DNA of 64,000 nucleotides from Nodularia sphaerocarpa UHCC 0038 (GCF_022376295.1 NZ_CP060140.1:4902356-4966355), one strand, 5' to 3'; positions 16,539 to 26,286 are shown, counted from the stretch's first letter. Notes: generated by a model not told the origin, from the sequence alone. Translations and numbers: made by a program.

Positions 16539-17849
16539 ATGGGTTCTGAAAACTTTTCACAAGATACACTAGCAGAAAATCTGCTGGAACTAGCCATCAA
16601 ATCGGGAGCAGAAGCTGCGGAGGTCTATCAGTCGCGATCGCTTTCTCGTCCCGTATTTTTTGAGGCTAACCGTCTCAAACAGCTAGAAACCAGCCAATCT
16701 GAAGGTACAGCCCTACGATTGTGGCGCAAGGGGCGACCAGGACTGACGGTGGCTTATGGTTATGTGGAAGCGCAAACGATGGTGGAACGAGCTTTGGCTT
16801 TAAGTCAGCTGAATCAACCAGAAGCAGTGGAGTTAGTCAAGGATTCTCAGCCATCTTATCCAGACCTAGGGCAAGCTGTACCATTAGAAGTATTGGTCAA
16901 CTGGGGTAAAGAAGCGATCGCTCTCATCCGTGATGTCTATCCAGATGTGCTGTGCAACAGTGACTGGGAATGTGATGTGGAAACTACTAGACTTGTCAAT
17001 AGTCAAGGTTTAGATTGTTACTACAGTGATACAACTCTCAGTTGCTACATGGCTGCTGAATGGGTACGGGGCGATGATTTTTTAAGTGTTGCGGATGGAC
17101 AAACCCAAAGGGATATTCTGCACCCTGAGAAATTAGCTGATCAAATTTTACAGAGATTACATTGGTGTAGAGAAAACGTCCCACCCCCCACGGGTCGCGT
17201 TCCGGTTTTGTTCACTTCCAAAGCTGCTGATATGCTTTGGGGAACTGCACAAGCAGCGTTAAATGGTAAGCGGATTTTAGAAGTAGCTTCTCCTTGGGTA
17301 GAACGTCTAGGTAAGCTAGTCATGTCACCCAGTCTTACCCTCTACCAAGACCCCCAAGCTGGCCCTTATAGTTGTCCTTTTGATGATGAAGGAACTCCCA
17401 CAAGTCCTTTAGTATTTATCCAAGACGGAATTTTACAAAATTTTTATTGCGATCGCACCACAGGAAAACAACTCGGTATTAACACCACCGGTAATGGTTT
17501 TCGCCCTAGTTTTGGCAGTTATCCTAGCCCTGGCTTATTTAACTTCTTGATCCAACCCGGTTCCGCATCACTACAAGAATTAATACGTCAAATGGATGAT
17601 GGCTTAATTGTGGATCAAATGCTAGGCGGTGGTAACGGCATTTCCGGCGACTTTTCCATCAACATTGATTTGGGTTATCGTGTCAAAAACGGTCAGATAA
17701 TTGGGCGTGTTAAAGATACAATGGTTGCCGGTAACGTCTACACAGTTCTCAAACAATTAGTAGCATTAGGTAGCGACGCTGATTGGAATGGGTCTTGCTA
17801 TACTCCATCACTGATAGTAGAAGGATTATCTACAACTGGTAGGATTTAG
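16539..17849 (+). CDS. pmbA: TldE/PmbA-type metalloprotease-associated protein
   Basis: The 436-residue product is the TldE (PmbA) subunit of the TldD/TldE heterodimeric protease, which in other bacteria degrades unfolded peptides and matures microcin B17. It has the family blocks FEANRLKQLETSQSEGTALR, VLFTSKAADMLWGTAQAALNG, FDDEGTPTSPLVFIQDG and the C-terminal LGGGNGISGDFSINIDLGYRV. As expected for TldE it lacks the zinc-binding HExxxH motif, which is in the TldD-like protein at 40550-41944. The two genes are about 24 kb apart rather than adjacent. Start ATG at 16539 follows GAGGG at a suitable distance. Confidence 0.9.
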   Translation: MGSENFSQDTLAENLLELAIKSGAEAAEVYQSRSLSRPVFFEANRLKQLETSQSEGTALRLWRKGRPGLTVAYGYVEAQTMVERALALSQLNQPEAVELVKDSQPSYPDLGQAVPLEVLVNWGKEAIALIRDVYPDVLCNSDWECDVETTRLVNSQGLDCYYSDTTLSCYMAAEWVRGDDFLSVADGQTQRDILHPEKLADQILQRLHWCRENVPPPTGRVPVLFTSKAADMLWGTAQAALNGKRILEVASPWVERLGKLVMSPSLTLYQDPQAGPYSCPFDDEGTPTSPLVFIQDGILQNFYCDRTTGKQLGINTTGNGFRPSFGSYPSPGLFNFLIQPGSASLQELIRQMDDGLIVDQMLGGGNGISGDFSINIDLGYRVKNGQIIGRVKDTMVAGNVYTVLKQLVALGSDADWNGSCYTPSLIVEGLSTTGRI

Positions 17850-18291
17850 AAATGAGCTTTGTCAAGCTATAACCATAACCAGGGAAAATCAACCTATGTT
17901 CAATTCCTGTAAAATTATTTTTGTCACAAATTTCCCAATAACACCAATTTTATCGAAACTAGCACTTAATTAACTATCCCTCTGTTAATTATCTGTGTTT
18001 ATCTGTGTACATCTGTGGTTGATTTTTCTGATTGACTACACTGACTGGTAAACTGCCGTAAATGCATATTTAGGAAAAATCTGTATAAATACGATAAACA
18101 GGGACTATAGCAAAAGTTAAAAGTCAAAATTGAAATACTTGCTGTGAATGGCTTTTAGACTTTTGCTATGTCCTAACCACCTTGGCGGTTGCTATATTTG
18201 TAGCAATATCTTTAATGGATCAGCTTTTTTAGAAAAACTGTTTTTTTTAGGTCAACTTTGCTTAAGTTAATATGATTAATTATTAATTATT
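17850..18291. other. Intergenic region with dispersed repeats
   Basis: About 440 bases without a gene. At 17990-18025 there is the common 'TTATCTGTGTTTATCTGTGT' repeat. At 18110-18193 there is a repeat whose inverse occurs near 5371; its two ends (AGCAAAAGT at 18110 and ACTTTTGCT at 18158) form an inverted repeat. The final 60 bases are very AT-rich and probably hold the ClC promoter. Confidence 0.55.
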
Positions 18292-20934
18292 ATGGCGATT
18301 TCTAGTCTTTCTCAGCGTTTTCGCCTTTGGTTGCAACCGAGAAAAGGTTTAGCGATCGCCGAAGCTTGTATTATTGGTATTGTCGCTGCCCTATCTGCGG
18401 TATTCCTGAAAGTGGGATCAGGATGGTTGGGGACATGGCGAGTCCAAACAAGCCAAATTTTACCAGCATGGTTAATCTTACCTGCCATTGGTCTGAGCTT
18501 TGGGTTTATAGCTGGTTGGTTAGTCAATAGATTTGCACCAGAAGCTTCAGGTAGCGGTATTCCTCAAGTTAAAGCCACCCTTGCTAATGTGCCAATTACG
18601 TTATCCTGGCGAGTCGCAATTGTCAAGTTAATCAGTGCCATTATCACCCTCGGTGCAGGGATGGCTTTGGGGCGACAAGGCCCCACCGTTCATGTTGGGG
18701 CGGGTTTAGCAGCAGGAATGAGTCGCTGGGTTCCCACTTCCCCAGATCATCGACGACAGATGATTGCGGCTGGTGCTGGCGCTGGTTTGGCGGCTGCTTT
18801 CAATGCCCCCATAGCCGGTGTATTGTTTATTGTAGAGGAGTTACTTCAGGATTTATCAGGGCTGACTTTAGGAACCGCCATTATCGCTTCCTTTATTGGT
18901 GGTGTAGTCTCCCGACTGTTGGGTGGTGGAAGTTTGCAACTAAATCTGGAATTGATGCAATACTCTAGTAAATTCAGCTTACCAGAAATTCCCTTTTTTC
19001 TGTTGTTGGGGATTTTAGCAGGGTTTCTGGGTGCATTATTTAATCGTGGTTTAATCGCCAGTATCAAAATTTATCAAACTTTGCATCTTAGCTTACCGCT
19101 AAAAATGGCTTTAGCTGGATGCGTTTCGGGTTTAGTTGTGGCGATGCTTCCTGAATCTTTCCGTGATTATGCGGGTTTACGGGAGTTCATGATTATCAGT
19201 GAAGCTAATGTATCTTTCGCGGCGATCGCCTTTTTATCTCAATTTATTCTCACCCTGATCGCCTTTGGTTCCGGTGCGCCTGGGGGGTTATTTGCGCCGA
19301 GTCTGATTTTGGGTTCTTGTTTAGGACACCTGATTGGTGTATCTTCCTCTTATATTTTAGCAGTGGATTCTCCCACAACTTACGCTTTAGCAGGGATGGG
19401 AGGTTTTTTTAGTGCCGTTTCTAAAGTACCAATCACAGCCATTGTGATTGTATTTGAAATGACTACAGATTTCAATTTGGTACTACCTTTGATGATTGTA
19501 TCTGTAGCCGCTTACTTGGTTTCCGACAAAGTAATGCCGGGATCGCTATATGACAAACTATTACAGCTAAAAGGCATCACAATTACTAAAGCAGTTTCCC
19601 CCGAAGGAATATTAACAAAGTTAACAGCCAACGATGTCATGCAGCACCGAGTAGAAACTCTGGACGCAGATATGACATTAGAAGAAGCAATGCAAGTATT
19701 TTCTCTTTCCCATCATCGTGGCTTTCCGGTGGTAGAGAACGGCAAACTCATCGGGATTATCACACAATCGGATTTTGTCACCAAACGGGATAGTGATTCA
19801 TACATCCTGGAAAATAGGCAGTCACCAAAGGATGTCTCATTAAGGGAGATTATGATCCACTCCCCCATAACTGTCAAACCCAAGCATCACCTCAGTAATG
19901 TTTTGTATTTGCTAGATCGCTATCAAATTAGCCGTTTACCAGTAGTAGAAGGGCGGAAATTAGTGGGGATTATTACCCGTGCAGACATCATCCGCGCCCA
20001 AGCCGAACATTTGAATTATGGCAACGTTACCCCAAAATCACAGCCGGAACCTTCCTATGTCGTTTATCAAACGCGATCGCCTAATATTGGCAGAGGTCGA
20101 TTATTAGTACCAGTAGCGAATCCCGAAACCGCCGCCATTCTCTTACAAATGGCCGCTGCTATTGCGCGCGATCGCCATTATGAAATCGAGTGTGTGCAAA
20201 TAATATTAGTATCACGTCAGAGTTCGCCATCAGAAACAGCAGTCAGAACCGCCAAAAGTCGCCGCTTACTACGACAAGCCGAAGTTTTGGCTAAAAAGTG
20301 GAAAATTCCCTTACACACCCAAATTAGAGTCGCCCACGACCCAGCCGAGGCAATATTAGAAACTATCAACGAACGACACATAAACCTGATTTTAATGGGC
20401 TGGAAAGGTGAAACCTCTACCCCTGGTCGGATTTTTGGCAATGTTGTAGACACCATCATTCGCCAAGCTACCTGCGACGTAATGCTAGTCAAACTGGGTA
20501 ATACTCCCCATTCCCCATTCCCCACTCCCCAATTCAACCGTTGGCTAGTAACAATGGCTGGCGGTCCTAATGTCAGAGTAGCGATTAAATTATTACCTGC
20601 TTTAGCGACATTGGGGAATAATCCATACATTCGGCTGACGCAGGTGTTTAAACCATCTCAATTAAAACCAGACATGACAGTTTTAGAACAAGCTATCCGC
20701 ATTCTCATGCGTCGCCGCAAATTATCCAGCAATGTAGTTGCTATCCCAGTCCAAGCTGATTCAGTTGCAGAAGGAATAATTAACTTAGTGAAAACCGAAG
20801 GTTATGATGTAGTAGTTTTAGGGGCTTCTCGTGAAGGATTATTACAGCAAGCAGTTCAAGGTAATATTCCTGAAGCGATCGCCTCTGGCGTTGACTGTAC
20901 AGTAATTTTAGTCAGAGGCGCGATTAGTAGTTGA
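18292..20934 (+). CDS. ClC chloride transporter fused to CBS pair and two UspA domains
   Basis: The 880-residue product has four parts. Residues about 20-425 are the ClC membrane domain, with anion-site motifs GSGIPQVK (87-94), GRQGPTVHVG (127-136) and GAPGGLFAPSLILG. Residues about 445-575 are two CBS domains, which bind adenosine nucleotides. Residues about 605-735 and 755-880 are UspA-like domains (LILMGWKGE, VVLGASREGLLQQ). The gating glutamate of ClC exchangers (GREGP) is glutamine here, Q129, while the inner proton glutamate region FIVEE is kept. A run of CCCCATT repeats at 20502-20533 codes the linker between the UspA domains. The stop codon lies in a MITE fragment. Plasma membrane. 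Confidence 0.92.
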   Translation: MAISSLSQRFRLWLQPRKGLAIAEACIIGIVAALSAVFLKVGSGWLGTWRVQTSQILPAWLILPAIGLSFGFIAGWLVNRFAPEASGSGIPQVKATLANVPITLSWRVAIVKLISAIITLGAGMALGRQGPTVHVGAGLAAGMSRWVPTSPDHRRQMIAAGAGAGLAAAFNAPIAGVLFIVEELLQDLSGLTLGTAIIASFIGGVVSRLLGGGSLQLNLELMQYSSKFSLPEIPFFLLLGILAGFLGALFNRGLIASIKIYQTLHLSLPLKMALAGCVSGLVVAMLPESFRDYAGLREFMIISEANVSFAAIAFLSQFILTLIAFGSGAPGGLFAPSLILGSCLGHLIGVSSSYILAVDSPTTYALAGMGGFFSAVSKVPITAIVIVFEMTTDFNLVLPLMIVSVAAYLVSDKVMPGSLYDKLLQLKGITITKAVSPEGILTKLTANDVMQHRVETLDADMTLEEAMQVFSLSHHRGFPVVENGKLIGIITQSDFVTKRDSDSYILENRQSPKDVSLREIMIHSPITVKPKHHLSNVLYLLDRYQISRLPVVEGRKLVGIITRADIIRAQAEHLNYGNVTPKSQPEPSYVVYQTRSPNIGRGRLLVPVANPETAAILLQMAAAIARDRHYEIECVQIILVSRQSSPSETAVRTAKSRRLLRQAEVLAKKWKIPLHTQIRVAHDPAEAILETINERHINLILMGWKGETSTPGRIFGNVVDTIIRQATCDVMLVKLGNTPHSPFPTPQFNRWLVTMAGGPNVRVAIKLLPALATLGNNPYIRLTQVFKPSQLKPDMTVLEQAIRILMRRRKLSSNVVAIPVQADSVAEGIINLVKTEGYDVVVLGASREGLLQQAVQGNIPEAIASGVDCTVILVRGAISS

Positions 20935-20965
20935 AAAGTTTTGGGCGAATATAATTCGCTACTAC
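20931..20965 (-). repeat. Fragment of the MITE-like element, overlapping the ClC stop codon
   Basis: The 35 bases from TTGAAAAGT to CGCTACTAC match the inverse of the right end of the copy at 8478-8652 with three mismatches, and share TTGAAAAGTTTTGGG with the inverse of the copy at 5410-5607. The outermost ~10 bases of the terminal repeat and the rest of the element are absent. The TGA stop codon of the ClC fusion gene (20932-20934) is provided by this fragment. Confidence 0.7.
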
Positions 20966-21076
20966 TTGAGCAGTCCCACAACTAAGTGTACGCATCTCGT
21001 TACTTGTGTCCAAATTCCTAAAATGTATGCGCTCTGTGCTTCTTAACCTTCCCGTTACCATGCCAATGGTACTTAA

Positions 21077-22345
21077 TTAGCCAATTGAAGCTTTACTATC
21101 AAGTGGTTGCAGCGACTTTTGATAAGGTTTGTATTCAATTAATCGAATATCAAAAGGATGTTTAACTTGATAAACAATGCCACGCCACTGAATATTTCGC
21201 TTGACTATAATTGATGCTGTTGCCAGCGTAGAAATTAATTGTGCCAACGGAACCGCCAGCAAAAGTTTCACTAGAAATTGAAACGAAAAACCCTTCATAG
21301 GTTTGTTGTACTCCCAAAGCAGCTGCTGAACTCCTTGTTCCAAGAGTGTAATCAGCAAAGCCATTACCAGGATATAGCCGAAGAATCCGCCTCCAAACAC
21401 AGATGCTGCGACAAAATCACCTCTAATTAGGGAAATTAGCATTAGTCCTATTGCGATCGCCAGAGCTAATGAGGGTACGAATACCTGGACGAAGAACAGC
21501 ATCCACTTAGGGTGATACAGCTTTGGCATAAATAATTGCCGTTGAATGAAACGCAAGCATTGCCCTAAATCACAATCCTCGCGATTAACCATGATCACAG
21601 TCGGCACAAATTTTACTTTTAAGCCAATCTTGTGCAGAGCTTTGTGGACTGGTGCATCATCGCAAAGGCTTTGCATCCATATATCTAAAAGTTGGGCTTT
21701 TCGCAAGTTAGAGAGTTTCATTGCCATTGAGCCGCCCCAAGGGTATTTGTGGAGATACATAGAAACAACGGATGCCGTGTTATATACATATCGCACCAGC
21801 GAACCCCATTGTTCACTTGGCGGCACATACCAACGATTTCCTGTGCTGGCTCCAATACGCTTGTCCGCTAAGGGTACAACTAATTCACGTAACCAGTTTG
21901 GATGGGCAATAACATCAGCATCGATGAAAGCCACTACCTGATAAGAATCGTCTAATGCACAGATGGCTTGCACTAAAGCACTGCATTTGAGACCACAGGT
22001 ATTGTGGCGCACAATTAAAGGACTGACTTGGAAGTGCGTTGCTCCTGTTTGCTGGATGGTTTTGTTGACCACATCCCAAGCCGGATCTTTCTGACTATCA
22101 ACGACAATGTGCAAGTCGTACTGTGGATAATTTTGGTCTAGTAGGGCGCGGATACAGTCACCTAAAAATGGATCAGCACCTCGCAAAGCAAGAATAATCA
22201 CCGCCTTGGGTAACAACTCATCCTCATCTTGGATAATCTGCGATTTTGGCAACCGCAGTGATGATGTAAAAGCCAGCGCACAAACAGTCTGAACAACTAT
22301 AAAAACTGCCAAAACTGCAAAAACAGACATCCCTATCTGGTTCAT
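21077..22345 (-). CDS. Family 2 glycosyltransferase, membrane-bound
   Basis: The 422-residue product is a processive-type or ceramide-glucosyltransferase-like GT2 enzyme. An N-terminal membrane helix (MNQIGMSVFAVLAVFIVVQT) precedes the catalytic domain with ALRGADPFLGDCIRALLDQNYP, the first aspartate in IVVDSQKDPAWD, the DAD motif in AFIDADVIAHPNWL, GASTGNRWYVPP, the acidic CDDAPVHKAL and the QRQL stretch that stands for QxxRW. Three or four helices follow from about residue 285. The active site faces the cytoplasm. It is the last gene of a minus-strand run with an SDR and a small transporter (gaps of 93 and 89 bases), which suggests synthesis of a glycolipid or lipid-linked sugar. Confidence 0.85.
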   Translation of the reverse strand: MNQIGMSVFAVLAVFIVVQTVCALAFTSSLRLPKSQIIQDEDELLPKAVIILALRGADPFLGDCIRALLDQNYPQYDLHIVVDSQKDPAWDVVNKTIQQTGATHFQVSPLIVRHNTCGLKCSALVQAICALDDSYQVVAFIDADVIAHPNWLRELVVPLADKRIGASTGNRWYVPPSEQWGSLVRYVYNTASVVSMYLHKYPWGGSMAMKLSNLRKAQLLDIWMQSLCDDAPVHKALHKIGLKVKFVPTVIMVNREDCDLGQCLRFIQRQLFMPKLYHPKWMLFFVQVFVPSLALAIAIGLMLISLIRGDFVAASVFGGGFFGYILVMALLITLLEQGVQQLLWEYNKPMKGFSFQFLVKLLLAVPLAQLISTLATASIIVKRNIQWRGIVYQVKHPFDIRLIEYKPYQKSLQPLDSKASIG

Positions 22346-22438
22346 TGATTTACCTCAAACTGATTAATTCTGCCTAAAAAAGTCTCGAATGCGAATGAAT
22401 TCAAAGAACATTCACACTGCACAAAGCTGATTTTGGCT

Positions 22439-23329
22439 TCAGTTGTCAATTGACACCGCACTTGTATACTGTTTTTTTAGTTGGTTAGGCAGTATTTCCA
22501 TACTGTTCCAAGTTTCTGCCCGAATTTGGTTCAATTTGACCACGCCAATCAGGCGATAAATTGTATCTACAATTTCTGGATAAAGTTGTCCAATGGCAAA
22601 CATTAGTTTAGTCAGAGCTTCAGTGAGCGGACTTTCATTAACTATTACCTCGGCTCGATTGTATTTAATAGATTTAATGACTGCATTCGCTGCATCGCTT
22701 GGTGTGGATATACCCGCTAGCTGGGGTACTGGTACACGAGTCTTAACAGTCATCCCAACTTTACTGATATATCCTGGACAAATTGCCGAGATATTTACAT
22801 CAGTCCCAGCCAATTCTTGTCGGATAGCATCACTCCACAGAATCAAACCAGCTTTACTCGCAGAATAAATGCTGTTGTAAGCAATTCCCTTTTTTCCAGC
22901 TACAGAAGCAATATTCACAATGTGTCCACTACGCCGTTCCAACATACTTGGTAGTAATAAACGAGTGATTTCCACAGCAGCAACCAGATTAGTTGTCAAT
23001 ATTGACTGTATTTCTGCTAGGGAATAATCTACAAAATTACGATACATTTCTACGCCAGCATTATTAATTAAAATGTCAACTGGTCCGGCAATTTCATGGA
23101 TTTGCGTCGCTAGATTTGAAAGTTCTCCCACATTTGTCATGTCAAAGGGAATACTGATCCATTTACCACCAACGGCTTTGATTTGATCACTTACTTTATC
23201 TAGACTTAATTTTGAACGAGAAACGCCGACTATAGTTGCTTGCTCTTTTGCCAAATTCCGCGCAATATATACCCCTAGCCCACGTGATGCACCTGTGAGA
23301 AGAACTGTCTTACCTTTAAGAGATGTCAT
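22439..23329 (-). CDS. Short-chain dehydrogenase/reductase
   Basis: The 296-residue product is a classical NAD(P)-dependent SDR. It has the cofactor loop TGASRGLGVYIA (residues about 12-23), NNAGVEMY, the catalytic serine in IVNIASVAG and the YxxxK pair in YSASKAG. A serine-basic residue (SRSKL) after the second strand suggests NADPH preference. The C-terminal ~60 residues extend beyond the core. The substrate is unknown. It lies in the middle of a probable three-gene operon with the small transporter upstream and the GT2 enzyme downstream. Confidence 0.88.
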   Translation of the reverse strand: MTSLKGKTVLLTGASRGLGVYIARNLAKEQATIVGVSRSKLSLDKVSDQIKAVGGKWISIPFDMTNVGELSNLATQIHEIAGPVDILINNAGVEMYRNFVDYSLAEIQSILTTNLVAAVEITRLLLPSMLERRSGHIVNIASVAGKKGIAYNSIYSASKAGLILWSDAIRQELAGTDVNISAICPGYISKVGMTVKTRVPVPQLAGISTPSDAANAVIKSIKYNRAEVIVNESPLTEALTKLMFAIGQLYPEIVDTIYRLIGVVKLNQIRAETWNSMEILPNQLKKQYTSAVSIDN

Positions 23330-23418
23330 AATAACCCCTTAGTGTCTGAATGTTGACAAGATATACAAACCATGATCAATAGATGCAAAAATTCCCCAAA
23401 TCAAATTCCTTGGGATGA

Positions 23419-23772
23419 TCAACGTGTCATCACCACGACTCCCGCAAAAATGAAACTTATGGCAATTAACTGGTTTAATGTCAAAGTTTCATTAAATAAC
23501 CAGTAGGACAAAAGAATCACCAAAATGAATCCAATTCCCTGGGAAGCGGGAATTACCATAGAAAGCGGAAGTTGATCAAGTGCTTTTGCCAATAAGAGCA
23601 ACCCTGTACAGTAAGAAATGAGCGCAGCAATAAACCAGGGAGAAACTATGGTTATAAGGAAATTGGCATGATTTATCCCTAAACGTGACTGCTTGAGTAG
23701 AATATTACCAATGCAATTACAAAATGCAGATACAGCAACTAATAACCAAGGTAGTTGTGAAATATGAATCAT
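23419..23772 (-). CDS. Small EamA/SMR-type membrane transporter
   Basis: The 117-residue product has four transmembrane helices and the pattern of SMR-like or ArnE/ArnF-like half transporters: an N-terminal helix with GNILLKQSR, a second with LISYCTGLLLLAKALDQLPLSMVIPASQGIGFILVILL blocks (LPLSMVIPAS is the conserved stretch) and the final ISFIFAGVVVMTR. Proteins of this size act as dimers and export cations or flip lipid-linked sugars. Its position in front of an SDR and a GT2 gene favours a lipid-linked sugar role, but this is inference. It is the first gene of the run. Confidence 0.8.
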   Translation of the reverse strand: MIHISQLPWLLVAVSAFCNCIGNILLKQSRLGINHANFLITIVSPWFIAALISYCTGLLLLAKALDQLPLSMVIPASQGIGFILVILLSYWLFNETLTLNQLIAISFIFAGVVVMTR

Positions 23773-24231
23773 TGGTAAACATCTATTCTTGATAAAATTC
23801 GATAGTTAGCTGTTTATTGCTTGGGCATAAATGTCTGGTTTATTGCAGTACATTCGCCAATTAAAACGTGACTATTTATTTGTGTGAATGTCATGGGATA
23901 ACATCAGTGTTAAAAACCCTATTCAATCATTACATGAAATTATGATTTCTAGGCATATAACCTTAGCAAAATACTTCCAATTCATATACAATCTGAGTTT
24001 CCATAGTATATCGAAAGGTTTTGTTTGAAAAACTAATTAACACCTGAAAGAAGTGCTAAATGCACATTATTTGATGTGTGACAATTTATAATTTTGCCAC
24101 GATGGACAAAGTAAGCACTGGAAACCAACATAGCCGATTGTTTTCAATACTGTCCTATGTCATCGGGGTTGCTTGTTGAAACTCATATTATGTAAATGAG
24201 ATACTCAATTGCAAGCTATATGCAACACCCA
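23773..24231. other. Intergenic region, no gene seen
   Basis: About 460 AT-rich bases between the small transporter start and the stop of the kinase gene, both on the minus strand. It should carry the promoter for the transporter-SDR-GT2 run. No hairpin with a T run, no tandem repeat and no RNA gene were recognised. Confidence 0.45.
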
Positions 24232-26286
24232 TTATTGAGGCGATCGCCAAATCATGATCCTGTTGTCCTCACTACCACTGACAAGGGTTTGACCATCGGG
24301 GCTGATAGCCACTGAAGTGACAGTATCGGCGTGTCCCACAAGTGTACGCATTTCCTTACCTGTGGCTAAATTCCAAAGTTTAATTGTGGGTAGCTTGCCG
24401 CCGTAGGTATCGCGACCACCACTCACAAGAGTCGTATTATCTGGACTAAAAGCAATAGATGTCACCGTTTCCCCATTTTCTGCTAATGTGCCAGTTTTCT
24501 GTTTTGTCGCTAAATTCCACAGTTTAATCGTGCGCTCGCGGCTAGCACTAGCCAGAGTTAGACCATCTGGACTAAAAGCAATAGATGTCACCGTTTCCCC
24601 ATCTTCCCCCAGTGTGCCGATAAAAACAGCTTTGTTCAGATCCCAAATTTTAATAGTCTTGTCAAAACTACCACTAGCAAGACTTACACCATCCGGGCTA
24701 ATAGCCAGAGAACGCACCCACGATGTATGCCCTCTGAGTGTACTTCTTAAGCTTCCCGTAGGCATATTCCACAGTTTAATCGTCTGATCATCGCTAGCAC
24801 TAGCCAGAGTAGCACCATCTGGGCTGATAGCGATCGCCTGAATTGAATCGGAATGTCCCCTCAGCGTGCGAACTAACTCACCAGTTGGCAGATCCCAGAT
24901 TTTGATAGTTTTATCATCACTACCACTCACCAAAGTGCGTCCATCTGGGCTGATAGCCACCACATTTACCCTTTGCCAATGGCTTTTGAGAGTCGCAATT
25001 TCCTTTCCTGTAGCCAGATTCCAAACTTTAATCAGGCGATCATCGCCACTGCTAGCCAAAATCTGGCTATCGGGACTAATAGCCACAGATAAAACCAAAT
25101 GTTCATGACCTTGCAGAGTTTTAGCCAAAGAAATATTCTTTAAAGTCAAACTTGGCGACTGATTAGCAACAGAGCCACCTGGAATCTTCTGATGTTGACT
25201 CAGCTCAGACAATAAAACAGTCTGGACACGGCGATATTGCTGATACCAAGAATCGTCGATGCCAAACAAGAGAATTAAAGCACTTACCAACACTAGATTT
25301 TTCAGTAAGGTATATTTGACTGGTAAAGATGAAATCTGAGTTACTGGTAGTTTTCCAAAAGACTTACTGGCTGGCGGTAGTGCTAATGGTTGTTTTGGGG
25401 TCAAGTCTCTAATGACTTCATCTGCTGATTGGTAACGCTGCTGGATATCTTTTTTCAATAGCCTATCGAGAACATAATCCAATTCAGTACTCAATGGACT
25501 CCGCAAATATTGTCGCCAATTAGTCACCCAGCCATAGCCATATTCCATCCATAACTGAAACGGGGAAATTCCAGTTAGTAAATGAAAGCAAGTAGCCCCC
25601 AAACCAAACAAATCACTAGCTGGGTAAGCCTTACCGTCTCTAATTTGTTCCAATGGCGAATAACCATGAGAACCAATCGATGTGCCGATTGTCTTGTGTA
25701 CTCTGGCCGTGAATTGCTTCGAGGAACCAAAATCTATCAGGCTTAATCGTCCATCACCATGTCGTCGGATAATATTTTCTGGTTTGATGTCGCGGTGAAT
25801 CACACCACGATCATGGATAAACTTGACCACAGGCAATAAATGCAGCAAAATTGCTTGCATTTCCCCAGGGCGATAAACTTTTCGCCGTTGCAACTCGTTT
25901 AACAAATTCTGCCCATTCACAAACTGTTGTACCAAATACAGACAGTTGTCTTGCTCAAAATAAGCTAAAAGAGTTGGTATTTGTGGATGTTCTCCCAGTT
26001 CTTGTAGACGCTTTGCTTCTTCGGCAAATAACTCTACAGCTTTGTTTTGCGACCAAGTTCCTTGAAACTTCGGCGCTAATTGCTTGATTACACAACGTTC
26101 ATTCAGTTTATCTGTATCTTCAGATAAATAGGTTCTGCCAAATCCCCCCTCATCGGAAAGCACCCGAATGACGCGGAAGCGATTTCGCAAAAGTGGCACC
26201 AAGGGAGTGCTACAAGTTTGGCATAACTTCTGGTTGTCAGGATTTAGGGGATTTGGGCAATCGGGATTTAAGCAGCAGATCATCAT
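24232..26286 (-). CDS. Ser/Thr protein kinase with C-terminal WD40 propeller
   Basis: The frame is open from a TTG at 26307, but the paired ATG codons at 26281-26286 start the family's usual N-terminus MMICCLNPDCPNPLNPD. A four-cysteine zinc-ribbon (CLNPDC and CQTC) comes first. The kinase domain (about 35-300) has VIKQL, HRDIKPENII, DFGSSK and an SPLEQ activation segment. One transmembrane helix (near 335-355) is followed by seven WD40 repeats (seven I-K-x-W ends), so the propeller should lie outside the membrane. The family is expanded in filamentous cyanobacteria; targets are unknown. All catalytic residues are present. Confidence 0.92.
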   Translation of the reverse strand: MMICCLNPDCPNPLNPDNQKLCQTCSTPLVPLLRNRFRVIRVLSDEGGFGRTYLSEDTDKLNERCVIKQLAPKFQGTWSQNKAVELFAEEAKRLQELGEHPQIPTLLAYFEQDNCLYLVQQFVNGQNLLNELQRRKVYRPGEMQAILLHLLPVVKFIHDRGVIHRDIKPENIIRRHGDGRLSLIDFGSSKQFTARVHKTIGTSIGSHGYSPLEQIRDGKAYPASDLFGLGATCFHLLTGISPFQLWMEYGYGWVTNWRQYLRSPLSTELDYVLDRLLKKDIQQRYQSADEVIRDLTPKQPLALPPASKSFGKLPVTQISSLPVKYTLLKNLVLVSALILLFGIDDSWYQQYRRVQTVLLSELSQHQKIPGGSVANQSPSLTLKNISLAKTLQGHEHLVLSVAISPDSQILASSGDDRLIKVWNLATGKEIATLKSHWQRVNVVAISPDGRTLVSGSDDKTIKIWDLPTGELVRTLRGHSDSIQAIAISPDGATLASASDDQTIKLWNMPTGSLRSTLRGHTSWVRSLAISPDGVSLASGSFDKTIKIWDLNKAVFIGTLGEDGETVTSIAFSPDGLTLASASRERTIKLWNLATKQKTGTLAENGETVTSIAFSPDNTTLVSGGRDTYGGKLPTIKLWNLATGKEMRTLVGHADTVTSVAISPDGQTLVSGSEDNRIMIWRSPQ

